DNA from: Stenogyne calaminthoides
Taxonomy: Eukaryota > Streptophyta > Magnoliopsida > Lamiales > Lamiaceae
DNA: 64,000 nt
Assembly: GCA_037126765.1 (NCBI GenBank)
Contig: JBBCBC010000012.1
Coordinates: 14,880,001-14,944,000 of the forward strand
Reading direction: 5' to 3'
The notes beneath the pieces are model-generated. The model worked only from the letters and a program-made list of their open reading frames with translations, made no database searches and was not told the DNA's origin. The first letter of the stretch is position 1; each line of letters starts with the position of its first letter. Shown here in pieces: positions 1 to 13,100 of the stretch. Made by a program: the position numbers and the translations under genes.

Positions 1-430
1 GATCAAGAGGTGCTCAGAAATTTGATGTTGGGGACAACTTGCCACCAACTTCTTGAATCGCTCCCAGTACTCGTAGAGAGTTTCCCCTTGGGCTTGCTTC
101 ACACCACAAATTTCTTTGCGTAAACTCGCCACCCGAGATGCTGGGAAGTACCTCTGTAAAAACACTTGCTCCATTTGAGCCCAAGTGGTGGTGATCGTTC
201 GCGGAAGGCAAATAGTAAAACCATTCCTTTGCGGGTCCTTCAATGAGAATTGAAAGGCTTTTCGGTTTGATCATTTCATCGGTCACTTCGCGGTGGTCTC
301 AAATTAGAACACACCATGTGGAATTTCCTCAAAAGTACATTTATGGATCCTCTCCTGCATGACCATAGAACTTAGGCAACAAATGTATTAGACCGGGTTT
401 AAGCGCAAAATTATTAGGCAGGAGGATAAA
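1..430 (-). pseudogene. gag: Ty3-type retrotransposon gag fragment (Athila/Tat-like), 3' part off window
   Basis: Read on the minus strand, this stretch gives the classical plant Ty3 gag domain (Retrotrans_gag) in three successive frames. First comes a segment around LKPGLIHLLPKFYGHAGEDP (about 430-300), then MIKPKSLSILIEGPAKEWFYYLP (about 270-215), then the YFPASRVASLRKEICG and GETLYEYWERFKKL segments (about 160-20). Gag would form the particle that packages the element RNA. The frame changes near 300 and again near 210, so it is a pseudogene; the second break looks like one extra base. The element continues beyond base 1. The family (Athila/Tat) is inferred from motif wording and from the worn PBS further right. 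Confidence 0.8.
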
Positions 431-789
431 CTATGCAAAGTAATTGATGCCACAAAGGTGAGTTTGCGAGTTCTTTCAAATTTCGTTCAACCGCCATGAC
501 ACTGAATAAGAGATATAAAAGCGATTGAAACGAACAAAAAAAATGAAAAGACAAAAAAAAAAAAAGAGCAAAAAAGTTGCAAAGATTTTACCGCAATGAC
601 CTTTGGGTAACCACATGTCAAAATTACGTAAATTAGCAACGACACCGCGAAATAAGCGGGGGATTACAGGGGTGAAAAATTAACAACTAGGACAATACTC
701 AATAAAATAACGAAAAAATAAGCCCCACAAATCACACACAAAAAGCACAAAAAAATGTTCACACCGTTCCCGACAACGGCAAAAAAATT
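431..789 (-). other. Leader region and worn PBS of the Ty3-type element
   Basis: No ORF lies between the gag fragment and the presumed LTR. Near 762-785 the plus strand reads CGTTCCCGACAACGGC, which resembles the complement of the tRNA-Asp primer site used by Athila/Tat elements but has mismatches. The stretch around 535-570 is A-rich and low in complexity. The PBS assignment is an inference from partial similarity and from its position just right of gag on a minus-strand element. Confidence 0.4.
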
Positions 790-2107
790 TGACCGCCTTT
801 GTCGATAATGCGACAAAAATAAATACCCAAATCTACCCTACAAACTCGTAGTAGTGGCAAGTAAAATTCGATCCACATGGAATTAGAATAATTGTTATGT
901 TAATTGTATGAATTTATAGGGACAAAAGAAAAGGGGGTTGGATTGGTTTCTATAACTACTAATAAAAACAATAAATTACTAAAGAAACCAACGATTAATT
1001 AAATAAATAAAATTCAATAATAGGTAAGTATCCCAACTCACGGCTTCATTCATCCCCCGGCTTAACACGATAAATCAACCTCAATGTTTACTCTATTTGT
1101 TTTCAAGATTAATGCCCCTCGGGGATCAAAATGCTTCGATTTCGGTTCTATCCTTAATTATATTCAATTGAAAAGACGCCCTTCAAAAAAACCTTTCCCA
1201 ACTAAGGAAAAAATGCCCATAGATTTAACCGATTAAAAGCATTAAACCCTAGGATAGAGAGCAAACAAATTTCCAAGTACACTTAGCGCGACCAGTAAGA
1301 ACTTGGTTTAATTTACCCTAGTGAACCACTAGTTGTTACCAATTGTCACCACACATAACAATTACGGATTACGTGCTTAGAAGTAACAGGCATATTAAAA
1401 CAATTAACCTAGGTGATCAATCTAAATCAATTAATTCCAATACGCAAGAATTTAAACCAGATAAATTAAACAATCCAAAAAACAAATATCATAAACATCT
1501 TGAATCAAAACATCAAAATTAAGCACGGGTTCAGAAATTCCCGAACTTCCCTATCTGATTGCAGCCTGCGTACTGCCTCTGTGGATGCTGCCTTCGTATT
1601 TTTTTCCTCTCTCAAAAGTGGCGTATATGTATACTAAAAGAGTCAAGGTGGGCTTTCTAATATAAGGGCCTTTTCTTCTCACGGACTTTGTCTCCCATTA
1701 ACATGTTATGTGCGTTCTTGGCTTATTCTCCAAGTCAAAACCACCGCCATAGTCCATAATCAAACCAGTTACACATAATATGTATATGATATATACGTAT
1801 CATATTTTTCCCAATAAAGGCTCGTCCAAATTCTCAAGATACACCTCAATCTTTAGTTTCCATCTGCACCCGTAATTCCTCTAAATTCCGGGCTTGCACT
1901 GAGTCACTCAGTATAGGTTTTTGTAAAACAAATTTGGCCTAACAATACTCCACAAAAGATACCTAAATACACTCAAAGACATAAAAATAGATCAAGCGTG
2001 AAATAATATTATCAAAACACACAAAAGTAATTAATCATGTTATCTTAATACAAACGAGTTCAATAAATTGCACTTTAATCTATTAAAAATATGCATAATT
2101 TCCTACT
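790..2107 (-). repeat. Probable 5' LTR of the Ty3-type element
   Basis: This 1.3 kb AT-rich stretch has no credible ORF and lies between the worn PBS and the first satellite bases. A minus-strand element with gag at 1-430 should have its 5' LTR here. A TG occurs at 790-791, and satellite similarity begins at about 2105-2110. The partner LTR is outside the window, so the ends cannot be confirmed. Confidence 0.35.
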
Positions 2108-5100
2108 TGCCAACCTTTTTTCAACATCCAATGGCCAAAACCCCAATCACCGTTTTTCGGATCCTCCATCCGACATCGCTCATCCTTGTGATCAATATTA
2201 TATTAAGAACAAGAAAAACCCTACTATAGTGATCATTGAAAAAAAAAAGCGCCTATACTACCCACATATTATCGGTGGGAAAAAGCGATTACAACATCAT
2301 ACAAGGGTTGCTATAGAAAAAAAAATATTGTAATACTATCGGTGGGAAAGTTTTAGTGGGGACGTCCAAAGCGGATAATAATAGGAAAACAGACACTCAA
2401 GTCAAAAAAGTTAGGGCCAAAATAGTTTTCACCATCCAATGGCCAAAACCCCCCCGCCCGTTTCGGATCCTCCATCCGACAACGCTCATCCTTGCGATCA
2501 AAATTACAATAAGATAAACCAAAACCCTACTACAATGATCTATGAAAAAACAACGCCAACACTACCCACACATATTATCTGGTGGGAAAAACGTTTACAA
2601 CATCACACAAGGGTTGCGATAGAGAAAAATATTATAATACTATTCGGTGGGACAATTTTAGAGGGATGGCGAAGCTGTGAGACATGTTGATAACTTCAAT
2701 TCGTTTTTGAAACAGTATTATAATTGGAAAACGGACACCCGAGTCAAAAGTTATGGCCAAAACAGTTTTCACCATCCAATGGCTAAAACCCTAAACGCCG
2801 TTTCGGATCCTCCATCCCACATCGCTCATCCTTGCGATCAAAATTAAACCTAGAACAAGCAAAACCCTATTACAGTGATTTATGAAAAAAAACGTCTTTA
2901 CTACCCACACATATTATCTGGTGGGAAAAACGATTACAACATCACACAAGGGTTGCGATAGAGAAAAATATTATAATACTATCCGGTGGGAAAGATTTAG
3001 AGGGATGGCGAAACTGTATGACATGTAGATAACTTCAAGACGTTTCTAAAACAGTATTATAATAGGAAAATGGACACCCGAGTAAAAAGTTATGGCCAAA
3101 ACAGTTTTCACCATCCAATAGCCAAAACCCCAATCGCCGGTTTCGGATCCTCCATCCGACGCATCGCTCATCCTTGTGATCAAAATTATAACAAGAACAA
3201 GCAAAACCCTACTGCAGTGATCTATGAAAAAAAATGCCTATACTACCCACATATATTATCTGGTGGGAAAAACGATTACAACATCACACAAGGGTTGCGA
3301 TAGAGAAAAATATTATAATACTATCCAGTGGGACAATTTTAGAAGGACGGCGAAGCTGTGAGACATGTGGATAACTTTAATTAATTTTCGAAATAGTATT
3401 ATAATAGGAAAACGGACACCCGAGTCAAAAGTTATGGCAAAAATAGTTTTCACCATCCAATGGCCAAAACCCCAATCGCCGTTTCGAGATCTTCCATCCG
3501 ACATCGCTCATCCTTGCGATCGAAATTAAACTAAGAACAAGCAAAACCCTACTACAATGATCTATTAAAAAAAATGTCTATACTTCCCAAACATATTATC
3601 TGGAGGAAAAAAAGATTACAACATTACACAAGGGTTGCGATAGAGAAAAATATTATAATACTATCCGTTGGATGCTTTTTTTAGCAAAAGCGGTTGTGAG
3701 ACATGTAGATAACTTCAAGACGATTCCGAAACAGTTTTATAATCGGAACACGGACACCCGAGTTAAAAGTTTTGGCCAAAATTTTTTTTACCATCCAATG
3801 GCCAAAACCCTAATCGCCGCCGGATCCCTCCATCCACATCGCTCATCCTTGCGATCAAAATTACACTAAGAACAACCAAAACCCTACTACGTTGATCTAT
3901 GAAAAAACAATGCTTATACTACCCACACATATTATCACGGGAAAAACGTTTACAACATCACACAAGGGTTGCGATAGAGAAAATATTATAATACTATTCG
4001 GTGGGACCGTTTTTAGAGGGGATGGCAAGGTTGTGAGACATGTTGATAACTTCAATTAGTTTTTGAAACGATATTATAATTGGAAAACGGACACCGAAAT
4101 CATAAGTTATGGCCAAAAAAGTTTATACCATCCAATGGTCAAAACCCTAAACGCAGTTTCCGGATCCTCCATCCCGACATCGCTCATCCTTGCGATCAAA
4201 ATTAAATCTAGAACAAGCAAAACCTTATTACGGTGATTTATGAAAAAAAAATTCTATACTACCCACACATATTATCTCGGTGGGAAAAAACGATTACAAC
4301 ATCACACAAGGGTTGCGATAGAAAAAAATATTATAATACTATCCTGTGGGATAGTTTTAGAGGGACGACAAAGCTGTGAGATATGTAGATAACTTCAATT
4401 CAATTCCGAATAAGTATTATAATAGGAAAACGGACGCCCGAGTCAAAAGTTATGGCAAAAGCAGTTTTTCACCATGAAATGGCCAAAACTCCAATTGCTT
4501 GTTTCCGGATCCTCCATCCAGCATCGCTCATCCTTGCGATCAAAATTAAACCAAGAACAAGCAAAAACCCTACTACGGTGATCTATTAAAAAATGCCAAT
4601 ACTACACACACATATTATCCGGTGGGAAAACGATTAGAACATTACACAAGGGTTGCGATAGAAAAATATTATAATACTATACGGTATGACAATTTTAGAC
4701 GGACGACAAAGCTATGAGACATGTAGATAACTTCAAGATGTTCCGAAACAATATTATAACAGGAAAACAGACACCCGAGTCAAAAGTTATGGCCTAAACT
4801 GTTTTCAACATCCAATGGCCAAAATCCCAATCACCGTTTCCAGATCCTCTATCAGACGTCGCTCATCCTTACGATCAAAATTACAACAAGTACAAGCAAA
4901 ACCCTAGTACAGTGATCATTGAAAAAAAACACGCTTATTCTACCCACACATATTATCTGGTGGGAAAAATGATTACAACATCACACAAGGGTTGCGATAG
5001 AGAAAAATATTGTAATACTATTCAGTGGGAAAGTTTTAGAGTGACAGCGAAGCTGTGAGACATGTAGATAACTTCAAGATGTTTCCGAAACAGTATTATA

Positions 5101-6988
5101 ATCGGAAAACGGACACTCGAATCAAAAGTTATGGTCAAAATAGTTTTCACCATCCAATGGCCAAAACCCCAATCGCCGTTTCCAGATCCTCCATCCGACA
5201 TTGCTCATCCTTGCGATCAAAATTATAGCGGGAACAAGCAAACCCCTACTACAGTGATCTATGAAAAACAAAACGCCTATACTACCCACACGTATTATTT
5301 GGTGGAAAAAACGATTACAACATCACACAAGTGTTGCGATAGAGAAAAATATTATAATACTATCCGGTGGGAGAGTTTAGAGGGACTGCGAAGCTGTGAG
5401 ACATGTAGATAACTTCAAGACATTTCCGAAACAGTATTATAATAGGAAAACGGACACACGAGTCAAAAGTTATGGCCAAAACAGTTTTCACCATCCAATG
5501 GCCAAAACCCCAATCATCATTTCCATATCCTCCATCCGACATCGCTCATCCTTGCGATCAATATTACAACAAGAACAAGCTAAACCCTACTATAGTGATC
5601 ATTGAAAAAAAAATGCCTATACTACCCACACATATTATCTGGTGGGAAAAACGATTACAACATCACACAAGGGTTGCGATAGAGAAAAATATCATAATAC
5701 TATCCGGTAGGACATTTTTAGAGGGACGGCGAAGCTATGAGACATGTTGATAACTTTAATTTGTTTCCAAAACAGTATTATAATTGGAAAACGGACACCC
5801 GAGTCAAAAGTTACGGCCAAAACAGTTTTCACCATCCATTGCCCAAAACCCTAAATGCCGTTTCTAGATCCTCAATCCGACATCGCCATCCTTGTGATCA
5901 AAATTAAACCAGAACAAGCAAAACCCCTATTACGGTGATTTATGAAAAAAAAAAGCCTATACTACCCACACATATTATCTGGTGGGAAAAAACGATTACA
6001 ATATCACATAAGGGTTGCGATAGAGAAAAATATTATAATACTATCTGGTGGGAAAGTTTTAGAGAGATGGGCGGCTGTGAAACATGTAGATAACTTCAAG
6101 GCGTTTCAAAGCGATGATTATACTAGGAAAACGGACACCCGAGTCAAAAGTTATGGCCAAAACGGTTTTCACCATCCAATGGCCAAAACCCCAATCATCG
6201 TTTCCATATCCTCCATCCGACATCGCTCATCCTTGCGATCAAAATTACAAAAGAACAAGCAAAATCCTATTACGGTGATCTATGAAAAAAAAAAAATGTC
6301 TATACTACCCACACATATTATCCGGTGGGAAAACGATTATAACATCACACAAGGGTTTGTGATAGAGAAAAATATTGTAATACTATTTGGTGGGACAATT
6401 TTAGAGGGACGGGCGGTGTGAGACATGTAGATAACTTCAAGACGTTTCCGAAACAATATTATAATAGGAAAATGGACGCCCGAGTCAAAAGTTATGGCCA
6501 AAACAGTTTTCACCATCCAATGGCCAAAACCCCAATCGCCGTTTCCAGATCTTCCATCCGACATCGCTCATCCTTGCGATCAAAATTACAACAAGAACAA
6601 GTAAAAACCTACTACAGTGATCTATGAAAAAAAAAAAAAAAAAAAAAAAAAATGGCTATACTACCCATACATATTATCTGGTGGGAAAAACGATTACAAC
6701 ATCACACAAGGCTTGCGATAGAGAAAAATATTGTAATACTATCTGGTGGGACAGTTTTAGAGGGACGACGAAGCTGTGGGACATGTAGATAACTTCAAGA
6801 CATTTTCGAAACAGTATTATAATAGGAAAACGGACACCCGAGTCAAAAGTTATGGCAAAAACAGTTTTCACCATCCAATGACCAAAACCCCAATCGTCGT
6901 TTTCAGATCCTCCATCCGACATCGCTCATCCTTGCGATCAAAATTAAACCAAGAACAAGCAAAACCCTACTACAGTGATCTAATAAAA
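2108..6988. repeat. Satellite array, tract 1 (about 340-bp monomer, about 14 copies)
   Basis: A monomer of about 340 bp is repeated head to tail. Landmarks in each copy are CCAATGGCCAAAACCCC, CATCGCTCATCCTTGCGATC, GCAAAACCCTACTACAGTG, a poly-A run after GATCTATG, CACACAAGGGTTGCGATAG, and ATTATAATACTATCCGGTGGG. The left part (to about 4650) differs from the rest at sites where other monomers carry CAG or CTGG (see findings). Short ORFs recur once per monomer on both strands simply because the monomer recurs; there is no sign that they are genes. The tract starts against the presumed Ty3 LTR and ends at the AT-rich block. Confidence 0.97.
6627..6652. repeat. Poly-A expansion inside one satellite monomer
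   Basis: The A run that follows GATCTATG is usually about 7-10 bases long; in this monomer it is 26 bases. It is either a local slippage product or a homopolymer-length error in the assembly. Confidence 0.9.
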
Positions 6989-7489
6989 AAAATGGTAATT
7001 CTATATGGGCAGATTCTGTCTTGGGAAGAATGTAACTTTTCTTAGCTTTTTTTATCTGTTCAATAATGATAGTCTTCTAAATGTCTAATATGCCCTTAAT
7101 AAAAGTCAGCCACATATTAAATAAATTATTTACGTTTTTACCTTTCCGAGACATACAGTTCCTTAATCCCATCAACGTAATAACTTATCTAGATTTCGAG
7201 GCAATCATTTTATCACATTAAAATAATTACTTTAACAAAAAAAAAAAAAACTGTGAGAGAGTCATTTGGTTAAAAAATAGTTCTAAAATTATAACGAAAT
7301 TATTATGTTCTGCTTTTAAATTGTTAAGTGATTAAACAAACGTCGAACTTGAATAAATTAACCAATTATCAATTTGAATCCATACATTTTATTTATTTAA
7401 ACCGCCGATTTGGTTCCATTAATTACTTTTATTATTTATTTTTTTACATTTCTTTTTTAACTTTCAAAATATTACATTACCAAAAAAAA

Positions 7490-8340
7490 AAAGAGTAAGT
7501 CTCCCATGAACCCGGGAGTTCATGCCATGAATTTGAATTACTTGACCCATTAAACTCATTTTCAACACATTTTTTCTAAATCACTAAACTTGTCCCGTAT
7601 TATACCCTGTGCAGGGTCAAATGTCACGAATTAAAAACCAAGTTTATAGCATTAACCAGGTTCATACAAGTTTTTGTCAAAAAAATGTAGAATTGTTTAC
7701 GAAAATTTTCAAATAGCTACAAAATGTTCCTACAAAAATAATTTGGTCCTTGAAAAATGAGGATTGCTTACGATTTGCCTATCAATTTTTAGAATAATCT
7801 ATGAAAAAATTGCATACACAAATAATTCTCAATGCAAACAAATTACCTACGAGCAATCTACCTACACATTTGTAATTTACGTAGGCAAATTTACCTACAT
7901 AAATAATTTTCTAGGTAATTTACATTTCCGTAGGCAAGCCTTACTATTTAAGGACAATTTTTTTTTTGAACGGTAAAAGAGAATTTATTGATAAGGCAGT
8001 GAATTACCGAAGCAATTACAAAGAATCAAAGAATCAAGAGTGTTAGCGGTTAACAATCAAGAACAATCCTAGGACGTTCGAGGTAATCAGAAAAAGTAAA
8101 ATTACATATGTCACTCAACCTAATCGAGACCCAGTTCCATAATCTAGATTTTATCTCCTCGACAAGCGTTTTCAAGACAATCGATTCTCAATTTAAGGAG
8201 GAAATTATTTTCGTAGAAAATTTCATAGGTAATGCACTATTTTTTTATAGTGAATTTCAATTATTCATTTTATATATGTCATTTCGACCCACGTTATTTC
8301 AATTGATCAACTAAATTTAGTATGTATAGAATTTAGTAGG
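7490..8340. other. Non-coding AT-rich stretch with short palindromes
   Basis: There is no credible gene. Small inverted repeats are visible, such as CATGAAC...GTTCATG near 7505-7525 and GTAGGCAAATTTACCTAC near 7880-7900, which are typical of decayed transposon sequence. Nothing else can be assigned. Confidence 0.4.
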
Positions 8341-8460
8341 TATGTATAGACAAGCATTTATGACGTCATATAATATTCTAATGATTTTATTAAAAATCAG
8401 GTAAAAAATAGTTTAGAATCAAAATAATTACTTAAAATTTACTATAATTTTTTTTAAAAA

Positions 8461-9600
8461 ATTACTTAAATATAACAATTTATTGAAATTTTAAATACGA
8501 CTGATACAACAGAATATGTATTTTACGATTTATGTTTTGATAATCCGATTAGTGATCAAACGACTCACTATTGAGTAACACTACTCATTTTTTTGGTGAT
8601 TAATCTAATTAATAAAAGTTATCAAAGTATAATAATTTGGATAAATTTTAATTTTTAGTGGTATGATATGGTTCTAATTTACAATTTAATGTTAGATAAT
8701 CTGATTAGTGAATCGATGACTCGTAAGAAAGTGAAACTACTACTCATTTATTTATATATTTTCAAATCTAATTATAATCTAAATTAATTCTTATAAAAAT
8801 GTAGTAACTTAATAATAAATTAATTTCTACTTGTACGATAGAGTCTGTGATTACGATTTAAAATTCAATAGTTAGATCAGTGTACCGACATCTCATAAGA
8901 GAATGACACTACAAGTTTTTAATTTTATTTTACATATAATTATAATCTAGAAAAAACTTATCTAAATATAGTAATTTTAAGAACATTCATATTCGAGTGG
9001 TACAATAGGGCCATCGATACTTTGATTAGTGAAATAGCAACTCATAAGAGAGTAACACTAATAATTTTGTTTTATATATATATACAATTTAATTAAAATT
9101 TGTCAAATATTTTAATTTGAATAAAAATTTCATTTTGAGTGGTACAATATGGTATGTTGTTTACGATTTAATATTAGATAGTTCGATTAGTGAATTAACA
9201 ATTCACGAAAGTGTGACACTACTAGTTTTTGTTTTTATTTTTATTTTTTCACATCTAACTATAATTTATATAATACTGATTCAAATATAGTAATTTGATG
9301 TAAATTTAAATATTACTTATTACAACAGTGCATGATTTACGATATAAGGATCGATAATCCTATCGGTGAATTGATGACTCACGAGTGAGTGATATTAGTA
9401 ATTTTTAATTTTATTTTTTATATATAATTATAATCTAAATTAAACTTATCAAAATATAGTAATTTAAATAAATTTTAATTTTGAATGGTGTGATATAGTT
9501 TGTAGTTACGTTTTTAGTGTTGGATGGTTTGATTAATGAACCAACGACATATAAGAGAAACAACAATATTATTCTTTCTTTCAAAATCGATAATAAAATA
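8461..9600. repeat. Degenerate tandem repeat, period about 150-176 bp, about seven copies
   Basis: Each unit carries the pattern GATTAGTGAA, then a variant of GACTCATAAGAGAGTGACACTACT, then an AT-rich TATATAATTATAATCTAAATT stretch, then AATTTTAATTTTGAGTGGTAC. The GACTCA-like mark recurs at about 8562, 8718, 8887, 9039, 9199, 9375 and 9545. Copies are strongly diverged, so the repeat is old. It does not resemble the 340-bp satellite. Confidence 0.75.
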
Positions 9601-10197
9601 AATATTTTTTTTAACGTAATAATTTCAAGAAAATTTAATTTTCACGGTTACAATGGATTTACAGTTGTAGTAAATTAGTAATTAATCAGGTGGAAAAATG
9701 AAACTCTAATTATGCATGTATTCAACATTTATTTTAGAAGATCAATTAGAAAATTAAAATAACATGCTTTCAAAAAAAAAAAAACATTCATTTTAGAAGA
9801 TAATTATACCTACCTATTACCTATATTTATTAAGCAATTATTAATCCAATTTATAGTAATATGGATTATGGCGGTATAATAATTTTTTAATTGTTACTAC
9901 GTTGGAATAGAAACAAACAAAATATATATGAAAATAATAATTTATTAGAAAATATTATTTAACAGAAATACACGTGAAAAGTTGTGATTATATCTTGGTA
10001 AAATAAAAATATAAAAATGATTATCAAATATTACAAGGCTGGACATTCATTAATTCCTTTCTTGGGTAGAGATACGGCCCTTGCTTTCAAAAATTTGCGG
10101 CCAAAGTCTTAAGGATAAAAGAGTAATTATATAATAGTAATTATAGTTAACTATTTAATTAAATAAGTTCTGCCTATGCGAATCTGCCCAAATAGAA

Positions 10198-13100
10198 AGA
10201 CGGTCACCGAAATAAAGATAATAATAGGAAGACAGGTCACCCGAGTCAAAAGTTATGACCAAAACTCCAATGTTCGCGTTTCAAGATCCTCCATCCGACA
10301 ACGCTCATCCTTGCGATCAAAATTACCACAAGAACAAGCAAAACCGTACTACAGTGATCTATGAAAAAAAAAACCCGCCTATACTACTCACACATATTAT
10401 CTGGTGGGAAAAATGATTACAACATCACACAAGGGTTGCGATAGAGAAAAATATTATAATAATATCCGGTGGGACAGTTTTAGAGCAAAGGCGAAGCTGT
10501 GAGACTTGTAGATAACTTCAAGACGTTTCCGAAACAGTATTATAATCGGAAAACGGACACCCGAGTCAAAAGTTATGGCCAAAACAGTTTTTACCATCCA
10601 ATAGCCAAAGCCCCAATCGCCATTTCCAGATACTCCATCCGACATCGCTCATCCTTGCGATCAAAATTACAACAAGAACAAGAAAAATCCTACTACAGTG
10701 ATCAATGAAAAAAAAAATGCCTCTACTACCCACACATATTATCTGCTGGGAAAAACGATTACAACATCACACAAGGGTTGCGATAGAGAAAAATATTATA
10801 ATACTATCTAGTGGGACAGTTTAAGAGGGATGGCAAAGCAGTGAGACATGTAGATAACTTCAAGACATTTCCAAAACAGTATCATAATAGGAAAATGGAC
10901 ACCCGAGTCAAAAGTTATGGCCAAAACAGTTTTTACCGTCCAATGGCCAAAACCCCAATCGTCATTTCAAGATCCTCAATCCGACATAGCTCATCCTTGC
11001 GATCAAAATTACAACAAGAACATGCAAAACCCTACTACAGTGATCTATGAAAAAAAAAACGCCAATACTACCCACACATATTATCTGGTGGGAAAAATGA
11101 TTTCAACATCACACAAGGGTTGCGTTGTAGACAAATATTATAATACTATCCGGTTGGGGACGGTTTTAGAAGCGACGGGCGGTTGTGAGACATGTAGAAA
11201 ACTTCAAGATGTTTCCGAAACAGTGTTATAATCAGAAAACGGACACCCGAGTCAAAACTTATGGACAAAACAGTTTTCACCATCCAATGGCAAAAACCCC
11301 AATACCCGTTTCCAGATCATCCATCCGACATCGCTCAACCTTGTGATCAAAATTACAACAAGAACAAGCAAAACCCTACTACAGTGATCTATGAAAAAAA
11401 ATGCCTATACTACCCACACATATTATCCGTGGGGAAAACGATTACAACATCACACAAGGGTTACGATGAGAAAAATATTATAATACTATCCGGTGGGACA
11501 ATTTTTAGAACGCGAAGTCGTGAGACATTACTTCAATTTGTTTACGAAATCATTATAATAGGAAAATGGACACCGAAATCAAAAGTTATGGCCAAAATGG
11601 GGTTTTCACCGTCCAATGGCCAAAACCCCAATCGCCGTTTCCAGATCCTCAATCCGACATCGCTCATCCTTGCGATCAAAATTACAACAAGAACATGCAA
11701 AACCCTACTACAGTGATATATGAAAAAAAAAATGCCTATACTACCCACATATTATCTTGAAAGAAAAACGACTACAACATCACACAAGGGTTGCGATAGA
11801 GAAAAATATTATAATACTATCCTGTGGGACTGTTTTAGAGGGACGTGAAACTATGAGACATATAAATAACTATAAGACGTTTCCGAAACATTATTATAAT
11901 AGGAAAAAGGACACCCGAATCAAAAGTTATGGCCAAAACTGTTTTCACCATCCAATGGCCAAAACCCCTATTGCCGTTTCCAGATCCTCCATCCGACATC
12001 GCTCATCCTTGCGATCAAAATTACAATAAGAACAAGCAAGACCCTACTCTAATGATCTATGAAAAAAAAAACGCCTGTACTACCCACACATATTATCTGC
12101 TGGGAAAAACGATTACAACATCACACAAGGGTTGCGATAGAGAAAAATATTATAATACTATCCAGTGGGATAGTTTTAGAGGGACGGGGAAGCAGTGAGA
12201 CATGTAGATAACTTAATGACATTTCCAAAATAGTATAATAATAGGAAAACGAACACCCGAGTTAAAAGTTATGACCAAAACAGTTTTCACCGTCCAATGG
12301 CCAAAACCCCAATCGCCGTTTCAAGATCCTCCATCCGACATCGCACATTCTTGTGATCAAAATTACAACAAGAACAAGCAAAACCCTACTACAATGATCT
12401 ATAAAAAAAATGCCTATACTACCCACACATATTATCTGGTGGGAAAAATGATTACAACATCACACAAGGGTTGCGATAGAGAAAAATATTATAATACTAT
12501 CCGGTGGGACAGTTTTACAGCAACGACGAAGCTGTGAGACACGTAGATAACTTCAAGATGTTTCCGAAATAGTATTATAATCAGAAAACGGACACCCTAG
12601 TCAAAACTGATGGCCAAAACAGTGTTCACCATCCAATGGCCAAAACCCCAATCGCCGTTTCCAGATCCTCCATCCGACATCGCTCATCGTTGTGATCAAA
12701 ATTACAACAAGAACAAGCAAAACCCTACTACAGTGATCTATGAAAAAAAAATACCTATACTACCCACACATATTATCTGGTGGGAAAAACTATTACAACA
12801 TCACACAAGGGTTGCGATAGAGAAAAATATTATAATACTATCCGGTGGGACAATTTTAGAGGGACGGCGAAGCTATGAGACATGTAGATAACTTCAATTT
12901 GTTTTCGAAACAATATTATAATAGGAAAATGGACACCCGAGTCAAAAGTTATGGCCAAAACAGTTTTCACCATCCAATGGCCAAAACCGCAATCGCCGTT
13001 TCCAGATCCTCCATTCGACATCGCTCATCCTTGCGATCAAAATTTAACCAAGAACAAGCAAAACCCTATTACAGTGATATATGAAAATAAAGGCCTATAC

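Larger units (their letters stand above)
6989..10197. mobile_element. AT-rich 3.2 kb block with 18-bp terminal inverted repeats, unclassified
   Basis: This block interrupts the satellite. Its left edge reads TTCTATATGGGCAGATTC at 6999-7016. Its right edge, 10180-10197, is the inverse complement of this with one mismatch. No transposase ORF is visible, only short chance ORFs. The satellite does not resume at the phase where it stopped: about 200 bp of monomer are missing across the block. No clear target duplication flanks the repeats. It could be a decayed non-autonomous DNA element or a rearranged junction between arrays. Confidence 0.45.
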
